Shown here in pieces: positions 7,415 through 14,903 of a stretch of 47,188 nucleotides of DNA; the first letter of the stretch is position 1; each line of letters starts with the position of its first letter. Source of the DNA: Prevotella sp. (GTDB lineage: Bacteria; Bacteroidota; Bacteroidia; Bacteroidales; Bacteroidaceae); the NCBI GenBank assembly GCA_017442765.1, contig JAFRZC010000195.1:1-47188 (forward strand). The letters are read 5' to 3'. Position numbers and translations under genes: made by a program. Under the pieces are notes generated by a model that was not told where the DNA came from, did not search any database, and saw nothing but the letters and a program-made list of their open reading frames with translations.

Positions 7415-10400
7415 ATGAGAAGATTATTTTTAACCGCGATTTTTGTCGGCGTGGCCATCATTGGCTTCGCCCAGAACGAGAACAAGTATTCAGCTTCCAC
7501 GTTGATGTTCTTATCAGAGCAGCTTGGCGAGACGGAGTTGCCGAAGCTTAACGAAAAGCAGGATATATCTGAGATTACCACTATGTCTGGTGCGCCAAAG
7601 ATTAAACAGGAGGAATTGGGCAACAAGCGTTTCCGCTCCCGTCCCATTGCCGCGGCAGAAATGGTGAATGGAGTGAAGATGATTTCAGCATTCATCGGTG
7701 TAAAAGACAACGACTTTTCGGGCTTGGAGGAGCTGGGCGTAATCTTTGAGGCAAAGTTCAATAACCTGGCCACCACATTGATACCTGTAAGCAATATTGA
7801 AAAGGTGGCTGCCCTGGAAAATGTCACGCGTATTGAAGTGGCAGAAATCCTGGAGCCTTACAACGATCAGCAGCGTGCCGTTACCCGTGCCTACGATGCC
7901 ATCACCAACAGTAGCGCTGCACAGGCCTTGGGCATTACCTCACCCTATACAGGCAAGGGGGTTATATTGGGAATCATCGATACGGGTATTGACTTCCAGC
8001 ACATTGCCTTCAAGGACAAGAACGGTAACAGCCGTATCGTACGCGCCTACAAGTTGTCGGGAAGTAATAGTACATCGTTGACCACCTATTCTTCCTCTAC
8101 GCAAATTAGCTCCCTGACCTATGATACCAATGCGGAAGATCATGGTACGCATACTTCAACAACAGCCGGCGGTTCGAGTGTAATTGTCAATGGAAGTACC
8201 GTCACGGTAACCGACGACCATGCCAATGCCACTTACGGAGGTATGGCTCCCGAGGCCGATCTGGTGATTGCCGGGCTGAGCAGTCTTTACACCACCTCAA
8301 TAGGTACGGCTATTCAGAACATTTGCAACTATGCCGACCAGGTGGGCAAGCCCTGTGTCATTTCGTTGAGCCTCGGCTCGCAGGTGGGTCCCCACGACGG
8401 GACGGGAAGCATTGCCAGCATTGTGAATTCATATGCCGGCAATAACCATATTATCGTCTATGCAGCCTCTAACGACGGTATGCGTGCCGATGCGTTTGTA
8501 GAAATGGGCACGTCGAACGGTGGCGGAATGTATGCCAGTGGCACCAGTACCAGTTCGAAGCCGATGATTGTCAATGTGCAGCGTTCGTTCTCAAATGCCG
8601 ACGGCAACGTGGAGATGCTGATGCCAACCATTACGGCCTACGCACGCACGGCTGGTGTGGCTACGTCGCTGAAGTTCCATGTGGTGAACGTCAATACGGG
8701 TGCTATTGTCTATTCCAGCTCGGCCTATTCCAGCAGCACGACTATCGATTTGACAGGCTCAACGGGTTTGGCACAATACTTCAAGTCCTCCAGCAGTTAT
8801 TCCAATCAGTATGGCGATGCGGGAAAGATTCGCATTACGCGTACACAGGACACGAACAACAACAAGTACTACTGGCAGATTTACGCTCCCATCATGCTCT
8901 CTACAAGCTATGCCGACAGCGACGGTGATGGTGTCTATAATAGCGACTATGCTTTCTGTGTGTCGGTGTATCCCGCCAGCAGTAGTTCTTCAACTGTCAT
9001 TGATATGTGGGAAGGCTATGCCAGCTGGTTTGGCACCGACCTCAACTTAAGCAGTAGCAGTTACAACTATTGCAAGGGTAACGACGAATGTTCTGTGAGC
9101 GACAACGCTTGCTACTCGAAAGTTATCTCCGTGGGAGCCTACGTTTCGAAGAATCAGATTACTAATTATAGCGGTAGCACCTATGACTTTACAGATGAAT
9201 ATCCCAACATTGGCGACCATGCTAATTTCTCATCTTGGCAGACCACGGGCTATGGTCCGTTGGGTACGGCACTGCCCACGATCAACGCCCCTGGTGCACG
9301 CATCGTGGCCGGTGTGAACCACTATCACACAGCATCGGTTGATAGCTATAGTTATTATGGTGATACTTACAGCAGCGACCTTGTGGTTAACAATACGAAT
9401 TATCCTTATGCGGCCATGGAGGGAACGTCGATGGCAACACCTTGCGTCTCGGGTATCATTGCCCAGTGGCTGCAGGCCTGCGTAGAGGTAGGAAAGACTC
9501 CTACGCCCGACTATATCAAGGAGGTGATGCAGGAAACTTGGATTACAGACGAGTGGACCAACGGAACCGGCTCCGGAGCTCATGGTGCCAAGACCTTCGG
9601 CACACATGGAAAGATTGATGCCATTGCTGGTTTGCAATATATTCTTGGTGTGACGGGTGGCTCTCCTGAGCTGACAGCAACCCCCGATGAGCTGACGTTC
9701 AGCTCTTACACAGGGCAAGAACCTGCAACAATGACATTTACCGTGACAGGCACTGCACTGAGGGGTGATGTTTCCCTTGCGTTGACCGACCCGGACAACG
9801 TATTTAGTCTCAGCACATCAACTGTTGGAAAGTCTGAGGCACAAGGCGGTAAGGAGATAACCGTATCGTTTAATCCGGAAGAAGCCGGAAGTTATACTGG
9901 GATTATTACGCTGTCGAGCGAGTCGGCCGACGACGTAGCCGTGTCATTGGCTGCTACGGCGGAAAAAGGTTATCAAGACGTGACGATTTCAGGATATGGT
10001 GTTTCTACCTTATATCTCGACTTCCCCGTTGCGATTCCTTATTTGACGTATGACCCAGACCTGCTGGGTGTATTTATCGCCTACGAAATGACGGGCAGCG
10101 AAGTGAAGCTGGCGCGTTTAAGACATAACATTCCTCCCTACACGGGTGTCCTCGTACAGGGTAATGCCGGTACCTATCGGTCCCCGAGAATAGCAGATGG
10201 CGAAGTGATTGCCCTTACCCGTGAAAACCTTTTAACCGGAACGACGGCTTCTATCACAGTGGATGAGGCAAAAGAAGCAGCCGGGGCACCAGAGAGCAGC
10301 ATTGTCATGACGCTGGGACAGGGCAGGAACGGCTATATTGGATTCTATCAATACAGTGGCTCGACACTGGGCGCAAACAAGGCATACCTTATCTACGATT

Positions 10401-10591
10401 CCAGTGCCGGGGCAAAAGGCCTGACTTTCAGCGTAGAAGGCGAGAATGACCAATCTACAGGAATCAACCTCATAAATGTAGGCGAAGAAAAGGACGGCAG
10501 CTGGTACAATATACAGGGTCAACGACTATTTGCCCGCCCTGTAAAGCGTGGTGTATATATACGTAACGGGAAAGTTGTTTTGGTAAAATAA
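7415..10591 (+). CDS. Secreted S8 (subtilisin-like) serine peptidase, second tandem copy
   Basis: 1058-aa paralogue of the preceding peptidase. The ATG at 7415 was chosen because it gives a clean signal peptide (MRRLFLTAIFVGVAIIGFAQ); the frame is open further upstream but overlaps the microprotein gene. The triad is D189 (GIIDTGID), H243 (DHGTHTS) and S672 (EGTSMATP; Glu replaces the usual Ser before GTS). One Ig-like repeat follows (TFSS...SYTGIITLSS), rather than about three in the first copy, then the same YGVSTLYLDFPVAIPY domain and the tail VYIRNGKVVLVK. Domain order matches copy 1, so tandem duplication followed by divergence is likely. It is probably cotranscribed with copy 1 and both microproteins. 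Confidence 0.92.
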   Translation: MRRLFLTAIFVGVAIIGFAQNENKYSASTLMFLSEQLGETELPKLNEKQDISEITTMSGAPKIKQEELGNKRFRSRPIAAAEMVNGVKMISAFIGVKDNDFSGLEELGVIFEAKFNNLATTLIPVSNIEKVAALENVTRIEVAEILEPYNDQQRAVTRAYDAITNSSAAQALGITSPYTGKGVILGIIDTGIDFQHIAFKDKNGNSRIVRAYKLSGSNSTSLTTYSSSTQISSLTYDTNAEDHGTHTSTTAGGSSVIVNGSTVTVTDDHANATYGGMAPEADLVIAGLSSLYTTSIGTAIQNICNYADQVGKPCVISLSLGSQVGPHDGTGSIASIVNSYAGNNHIIVYAASNDGMRADAFVEMGTSNGGGMYASGTSTSSKPMIVNVQRSFSNADGNVEMLMPTITAYARTAGVATSLKFHVVNVNTGAIVYSSSAYSSSTTIDLTGSTGLAQYFKSSSSYSNQYGDAGKIRITRTQDTNNNKYYWQIYAPIMLSTSYADSDGDGVYNSDYAFCVSVYPASSSSSTVIDMWEGYASWFGTDLNLSSSSYNYCKGNDECSVSDNACYSKVISVGAYVSKNQITNYSGSTYDFTDEYPNIGDHANFSSWQTTGYGPLGTALPTINAPGARIVAGVNHYHTASVDSYSYYGDTYSSDLVVNNTNYPYAAMEGTSMATPCVSGIIAQWLQACVEVGKTPTPDYIKEVMQETWITDEWTNGTGSGAHGAKTFGTHGKIDAIAGLQYILGVTGGSPELTATPDELTFSSYTGQEPATMTFTVTGTALRGDVSLALTDPDNVFSLSTSTVGKSEAQGGKEITVSFNPEEAGSYTGIITLSSESADDVAVSLAATAEKGYQDVTISGYGVSTLYLDFPVAIPYLTYDPDLLGVFIAYEMTGSEVKLARLRHNIPPYTGVLVQGNAGTYRSPRIADGEVIALTRENLLTGTTASITVDEAKEAAGAPESSIVMTLGQGRNGYIGFYQYSGSTLGANKAYLIYDSSAGAKGLTFSVEGENDQSTGINLINVGEEKDGSWYNIQGQRLFARPVKRGVYIRNGKVVLVK

Positions 10592-10601
10592 AAAATGGAA
10601 T

Positions 10602-10784
10602 ATGCAAAGATATTATATCCGGCCGAGCATTAAAGTGAATGACTATATTGCCAGAAATGGACTGATGATTGGTGCCGATCCAGGCGATACCACCTCAATC
10701 CAGCTGGGAAAGCCTAATGATTTTAGAGGCGATTATATTGATGACGGTGAATCGGTCAAGGAATGTGTTTGGGACGTAGAATAG
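10602..10784 (+). CDS. Acidic microprotein 2 (60 aa), follows S8 peptidase
   Basis: Begins 10 bp after the second S8 stop and is the last gene before a strong terminator. Layout: RYYIRPSIKV near the N-terminus, central DPGDTTSIQLGKPNDF, then DYIDDGES and C-terminal VWDVE. It has no signal peptide or membrane segment. It pairs with the microprotein at 7201, so each S8 peptidase has its own small partner; the large gene and its microprotein were probably duplicated together. Function is unknown. A cytoplasmic role such as a regulator, chaperone-like partner or leader-derived remnant is speculation. Confidence 0.8.
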   Translation: MQRYYIRPSIKVNDYIARNGLMIGADPGDTTSIQLGKPNDFRGDYIDDGESVKECVWDVE

Positions 10785-10802
10785 TCCTGCGTGATAAATA
10801 AG

Positions 10803-10840
10803 AGAGAGCCATTCGACATATTTTTCGAATGGCTCTCTTT
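10803..10840 (+). terminator. Terminator of the S8 peptidase operon
   Basis: 14-bp stem AGAGAGCCATTCGA / TCGAATGGCTCTCT with an 8-nt loop followed by TT and a T-rich stretch, 18 bp after the microprotein stop. It lies between convergent transcription units and could serve the minus-strand ABC gene as well. Confidence 0.88.
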
Positions 10841-10870
10841 CTGTGTTTTCTGACGGGTGAATGGTGGCTT

Positions 10871-12568
10871 TTAGGTTTTCTCCATGCGGAGGGTTTGGTC
10901 GCAGTAGTCGAGGACGGCGAGGCGGTGGGTGATGAAGATGATGGTTTTCTTGCGTGTGGCGAGGATATTTTGCAGGAGCTGGCGTTCGGTCTCGGGGTCG
11001 AGGGCCGAGGTGGCTTCGTCGAAGATCATGATGTTGCGGTTGCGGAGCAGTGCGCGTGCGATGGCAATGCGCTGACATTGTCCTTCGCTGAGTCCGCCGC
11101 CTTGCTCGCCGCAGATGGTGTCGAGACCTGCGGGCAGTTCTTCCACGAAGTCGGCGCAGCTGGCATGGAGCGCGGCCATCATCTCCTCGTCGGAGGCATT
11201 CAGTTTTCCAAGACGCAGGTTGTCGCGTATGGTTCCGCTCATGAGCGTGTTGCCTTGGGGCACATAGACGAAGTTGCAGCGGTGGAGGGGCGTTAATGGA
11301 TGAGGGACGAGGGATGAGGGATGAGGGATGTCGGGGGTGAGGCTATAGATATCAATGCTTCCCTCGGTCGGCTGCATCAGGGCGAGCAGCAGGCGGATGA
11401 GTGTGGTCTTTCCGGCTCCGGTCTCGCCGACGACGGCGGTGCAGGTGCCCGGGCGGAAGTCGAACGAGAGGTTGCTGATGACCTGGTCGTCGGGCTCGTC
11501 GGGGTAGGCGAAGCTGACATTGCTGAGGCGCAGCCCGCACGGACTTTTCACGCGCAGGGGCTTGCCCTGTTCTTCGAGCGGGTTCTCCTCGAGCTCCATG
11601 AGCCGCTCGGCCGAGGTGAACACGGTGACGAAGGCCGGAATGAGCTGCGAGAGGTTGCGTGCCGGTCCCTGCACGCGGTTGACGAGTTGCAGGAAGGCGG
11701 TCATGCCGCCGAAGGTGAGCGTTGATGCCGACATGCGCAGCGCGGCCCAGAGGAAGGCCACAAGGTAGCCGAGTGAAAAACCGAAGTTGAGGATGAAGTT
11801 GCTGAACACGGAGAATTGTGTGCGGCGCACCACGTTCTGCCGCAGCTCGCTCTGTGTCTCCTCGAGCCGGCCCACCATCTCGCTGTCGCCCTCGAGGGTC
11901 TTGATGAGCATGCGGTTCTGCACGGTCTCCTGCAACAGGCTTTGCACCTTCGAGTTGCTGTCGCGCACCTTCCGGGTGAGCAGCCGCATGCGTCCCATGT
12001 AGATTTTGCTGAATGCAAGGAAGACGGGTATCATGGCGGTGATGACGATAGCGAGCCGCCAGTCCATCGAGGCGAGGTAGCAGAAGGCTCCGACGAACAT
12101 GGCCAGCGTGGAGAGCGTGCTGGGCAGGGTCTCGGTGAGGAAGGTGACCACGTGCTCCACGTCGCGCCCGAGCCGGTTGATGACATCGCCGGAGTGCCGC
12201 AGCTCCTTGCCGTGCCACTCCGAGCGGAGGATGCGGTCGAGCAGCCGTTGCTGCATGCGGTTCTGCGCGCGTATGCCGAGGATGTTCTTCACCCAGATGG
12301 AGGCGATGCGCACGGCGAAGCTGGCGAGGATGAGCAGTCCCATGAGGGCCACGGCCCAGTAGATGTTGCCCTCTGTGGCTCCTGCGGCGATGTCGATGGC
12401 GCGTTTGACGGCCCACACCTGCGACAGCGAGATGGCGACCTCGACGAGGCCGAGGCCGGCGTTGATGACGGCCTGCACGCGGTTGCCGCGCCATGCCCGC
12501 CAGAGCCACCGCATGATGGTGCGGGCATTGTACTTGAAGTCGGGGGTGTGGAACAGTTTATAGTTCAT
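10871..12568 (-). CDS. ABC exporter, fused permease and ATPase
   Basis: 565-aa half-transporter of the MsbA/LmrA-like type. The N-terminal membrane domain (~residues 20-310) contains several hydrophobic helices. The C-terminal nucleotide-binding domain has Walker A GETGAGKTT (~380), Q-loop VPQG, signature LSEGQ (~491), Walker B IMIFDEAT (~511) and the H-loop ITHR. Substrate cannot be told; lipid, peptide or drug export are all possible. Oddity: between Walker A and the Q-loop there is a Pro/Ser-rich insert (IPHPSSLVPHPL) encoded by a run of 7-nt repeats (11298-11330). It lies 154 bp after the NAD kinase gene on the same strand, without an obvious terminator between them. Confidence 0.92.
   Translation of the reverse strand: MNYKLFHTPDFKYNARTIMRWLWRAWRGNRVQAVINAGLGLVEVAISLSQVWAVKRAIDIAAGATEGNIYWAVALMGLLILASFAVRIASIWVKNILGIRAQNRMQQRLLDRILRSEWHGKELRHSGDVINRLGRDVEHVVTFLTETLPSTLSTLAMFVGAFCYLASMDWRLAIVITAMIPVFLAFSKIYMGRMRLLTRKVRDSNSKVQSLLQETVQNRMLIKTLEGDSEMVGRLEETQSELRQNVVRRTQFSVFSNFILNFGFSLGYLVAFLWAALRMSASTLTFGGMTAFLQLVNRVQGPARNLSQLIPAFVTVFTSAERLMELEENPLEEQGKPLRVKSPCGLRLSNVSFAYPDEPDDQVISNLSFDFRPGTCTAVVGETGAGKTTLIRLLLALMQPTEGSIDIYSLTPDIPHPSSLVPHPLTPLHRCNFVYVPQGNTLMSGTIRDNLRLGKLNASDEEMMAALHASCADFVEELPAGLDTICGEQGGGLSEGQCQRIAIARALLRNRNIMIFDEATSALDPETERQLLQNILATRKKTIIFITHRLAVLDYCDQTLRMEKT
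11298..11330. repeat. Heptanucleotide repeat GGATGAG inside ABC gene
   Basis: Four 7-mers GGATGAG, GGACGAG, GGATGAG, GGATGAG and a partial fifth. Read on the minus strand they encode an LIPHPSS-type peptide, because three 7-mers make seven codons. A gain or loss of one unit would shift the frame within the ATPase domain. Confidence 0.85.
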
Positions 12569-12722
12569 AGTGCATGATATTTATCGTCTTCGACGAGAAA
12601 TTATTTCAAAATTGAGATTCAAAAATTCAGACAAAATCATTTAAATAATTTTTTGATACAATTCTGTGGAATTTCTTTGCGAAGCAAATCCTTCTCCGTG
12701 TTCATCCGTTGCCAATTATTCA

Positions 12723-13610
12723 TTAGCGAAGGGCGGTTTGTCCCCACATCATTTTCTCGCGCAGGGTGGAGAAGTATTGCTTTCCGCCGTGCTTCACGAT
12801 TTGCGTGCAGAAGGGAGCCTTCCTGACGACGAGCGACGTGCCCTGTGCCAGTTTCTCGCTGCGCCCGTCGATGGCTACAAGGAAGTTGTGCGAGCGCGAC
12901 TCCACGCTGAGCCTGACCACTACGTTGTCGGGCAGCACGATGGGTCGTATGTTGAGCGAGTGGGGTGCCACGGGTGTGAGACAGACGGTGCCCGTCTGCG
13001 GCACGATGATGGGGCCGCCGTTGGAGAGCGAGTAGGCGGTGGAGCCTGTCGGCGTGGAGACGATGAGTCCGTCGGCCTGATAGGTGGCCAGATATTCGCC
13101 GTTTACCTCGGTGCGGATGCTGATCATCGAGGCCGAGTCGCGCTTCAGCACGGCGATGTCGTTGAGCGCGTAGGGGTATTCGGCTATGGGCTCACCCTCC
13201 GAGGTTACTTGTATCATGGAGTGTCGGGCCAGCTCGACCGCGCCGCTATAGACGGCCTCGAGGGTCGCGTCTATCTCTGCGGGCAGCACGTCGGCAAGAA
13301 ATCCGAGCCGTCCCATGTTCACGCCGAAGAGGGGGATCTGCTTCGCGGCCACGCGGCCGGCGGCCTTCAGGAAGGTGCCGTCGCCGCCTATCGAGATGGC
13401 ATAGTCGGCCTCGAAGTCTGTGCCCTCGAAACGATTGAAAGCGATGCCGCCGGCCAGCCCCTCTTGTGCGATGAAGTCGGCAAACGGGCGGTCTGTCCAT
13501 ATCTCAGCTCCCTTGTCGTGCAGGCTTTGGAGTACCTTGCCGATGCCGGCCTCTCGTCCGGTCGGGTATTCCTTTCCGAACAGCGCGAAGCGAAGTCTCT
13601 TCTGTGTCAT
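12723..13610 (-). CDS. nadK: NAD kinase
   Basis: Phosphorylates NAD to NADP in the cytoplasm. The 295-aa product has the diagnostic GGDGTFL (residues 75-81), the NMGRLGFLAD segment, and the TPTGSTAYSLSNGGP motif of the nucleotide-binding site. Length matches the family. The start at 13610 is supported by the direct N-terminus MTQKRLRFALFG, with a -7 box TAATTTTG about 65 bp upstream. The next gene downstream on this strand is the ABC exporter, with no functional link evident. Confidence 0.95.
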   Translation of the reverse strand: MTQKRLRFALFGKEYPTGREAGIGKVLQSLHDKGAEIWTDRPFADFIAQEGLAGGIAFNRFEGTDFEADYAISIGGDGTFLKAAGRVAAKQIPLFGVNMGRLGFLADVLPAEIDATLEAVYSGAVELARHSMIQVTSEGEPIAEYPYALNDIAVLKRDSASMISIRTEVNGEYLATYQADGLIVSTPTGSTAYSLSNGGPIIVPQTGTVCLTPVAPHSLNIRPIVLPDNVVVRLSVESRSHNFLVAIDGRSEKLAQGTSLVVRKAPFCTQIVKHGGKQYFSTLREKMMWGQTALR

Positions 13611-13675
13611 GTCGTCGCTCTTATATATATAATAATGTATGCTTTTGCAACCGCAAAGCTGCGAATTTTCAATTG

Positions 13676-13683
13676 CAAAATTA
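13676..13683 (-). promoter_or_regulatory. -7 box of nadK promoter
   Basis: TAATTTTG on the minus strand, followed by a leader of about 60 nt. The -33 TTG is not seen at the expected spacing, so support is partial. Confidence 0.45.
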
Positions 13684-13742
13684 CGAAAAAAATCTGAAAG
13701 CTGCCGTATGATAACATGAAAAATAACGGTTCACGATCTGAA

Positions 13743-13850
13743 CGACCGTCTTTCACAAAGTAATATATATTATATTACCGAGTAATATATATTATTTTAC
13801 TGAGTAATATATATTATATTACCAAGTAATATATATACTATTACTTTGTA
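13743..13850. repeat. AT-rich palindromic repeat, copy A
   Basis: Tandem ~25-bp units of the type GTAATATATATTATATTAC joined by CGAG, TGAG or CAAG. The ends are inverted (ACAAAGTAATA at 13755 and TATTACTTTGT at ~13839-13849) and the element is preceded by the half motif GACCGTCTTTC. Nearly the same element occurs at 21928 and 33349, with a shorter relative at 28492. It lies between the divergent nadK and DJ-1 genes. Confidence 0.85.
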
Positions 13851-13962
13851 AAACCTTGTCTTTCGCATCGCGAAGGCTTTGCTTTTGCCTTGTGGAGGCA
13901 AAGTTTTCGTGGTGTCCGCTTTTCGGGTCGGGTGCTTTCCGCGGGAATATTTTTGCAAAAAG

Positions 13963-13994
13963 TTGAGTTTTCCGAAATATTATTTGTATTTTTG
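13963..13994 (+). promoter_or_regulatory. Promoter of DJ-1/PfpI gene
   Basis: TTG at 13963-13965, 21 bp, TATTTTTG at 13987-13994; the ATG follows 26 bp later. Confidence 0.65.
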
Positions 13995-14020
13995 CAGTGA
14001 CGAAAAAACAATTCTGAGTT

Positions 14021-14587
14021 ATGGCAAAGATTTATGTGTTTCTGGCCAACGGCTTCGAGGACATCGAGGCGCTGGCTCCGGTTGATATCCTCAGGCGAGG
14101 CGGTCAGGATGTGGTGACGGTGAGCGTCACAGGTAGCGAATATGTGGAGAGCGCGCACGGCGTTGAGGTAAAGGCCGACGTGTGGTTCAGCGACGTGGAG
14201 TCGTTCGACGATGCCGACCTGCTGGTCTTCCCGGGTGGAATGCCCGGCGCGGCCAATCTCGACATGCACCACGAGCTGGGCGAGGTGCTGCTGCGCCATG
14301 CCGGTCGCGACGGGCTCATCGGAGCCATCTGCGCCGCGCCGCTCGTGCTTGGGCGGCGTGGGTTGCTCGAAGGTCGCCGTGCCACATGCTACCCTGGCTT
14401 CGAGCAGTATCTCGAAGGTGCCGAATATACCCGCGAGCTGGTGACCGAGGACGGCAACATCGTCACGGCCGAGGGACCTGCCGCAGCCTTCGAGTTCGGC
14501 TATCGTCTGCTCGCCCGCTTCGTTTCCGCCGAACAGGTTGATGCCCTCCGTGAGGGAATGCGGTACAAGCATCTAATGAATAATTAA
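14021..14587 (+). CDS. DJ-1/PfpI family protein (DJ-1 type)
   Basis: 188-aa cytoplasmic protein of the DJ-1/ThiJ/PfpI superfamily. Visible motifs are GFEDIEALAPVDILRR (residues 11-26, with the conserved Glu16), LLVFPGGMPGA (67-77), and the nucleophile elbow GAICAAP with Cys104. Members act as protein deglycase/glyoxalase-like enzymes or redox chaperones; the specific activity cannot be read from sequence. Length is typical of the single-domain form. It stands between a consensus promoter and a large palindromic repeat, so it is probably monocistronic. Confidence 0.9.
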   Translation: MAKIYVFLANGFEDIEALAPVDILRRGGQDVVTVSVTGSEYVESAHGVEVKADVWFSDVESFDDADLLVFPGGMPGAANLDMHHELGEVLLRHAGRDGLIGAICAAPLVLGRRGLLEGRRATCYPGFEQYLEGAEYTRELVTEDGNIVTAEGPAAAFEFGYRLLARFVSAEQVDALREGMRYKHLMNN

Positions 14588-14644
14588 AAACTGTGATAAT
14601 AATTAAGATGTTCAACTCTCCAGCTGTGGAAATCTCGTGCAGAA

Positions 14645-14845
14645 ACGGCCTGAAAGGGCAGAGGCTGTTAGCCCAGGGCATCGCCCTGGGTAGAAAGTCA
14701 TGGGAATGTTCGCCCTGTAAGGGCAAAAGCATGATAGTGAGGTTAAGGCTTTTGCCCTTACAGGGCGTTGGTTGCGCGTTTATTCTCCCAGGGCGATGCC
14801 CTGGGCTATGTGTTCATTGCCCCTTTGGGGCGGGCTGTAATGCCT
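14645..14845. repeat. Nested palindromic repeat element, copy 1
   Basis: Fills most of the 316-bp gap between the DJ-1 gene and recG. The arms are inverted around a centre near 14740: GCCCAGGGCATCGCCCTGGG pairs with CCCAGGGCGATGCCCTGGGC, and GCCCTGTAAGGGCAAAAGC pairs with GCTTTTGCCCTTACAGGGC. Each arm is itself a hairpin. A second copy is at 33610-33825. Short reading frames here are repeat-borne and not believed. A weak TCTTAAT/TCATAAT heptad pair sits at 14880-14893. Confidence 0.85.
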
Positions 14846-14903
14846 GGGAAAATGCACACTATCGAGCTTGCGGAGTTGGTTCTTAATTCATAATTAAACG
14901 TTC

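Noticed and set aside
2885..10784. RiPP or bacteriocin locus (small peptides beside proteases)
   Set aside because: The S8 proteins are exported with sorting tails, no modification enzyme or dedicated transporter is adjacent, and microproteins of the same layout also follow CBM proteins.
13755..13850. CRISPR array or replication origin in the AT-rich repeats
   Set aside because: Units are contiguous palindromes without unique spacers, no cas genes are present, and no DnaA boxes or dnaA/dnaN context is seen; several copies exist.
14593..14886. 97-codon plus-strand frame before recG
   Set aside because: Lies in copy 1 of the same palindrome element, with no protein-like composition.
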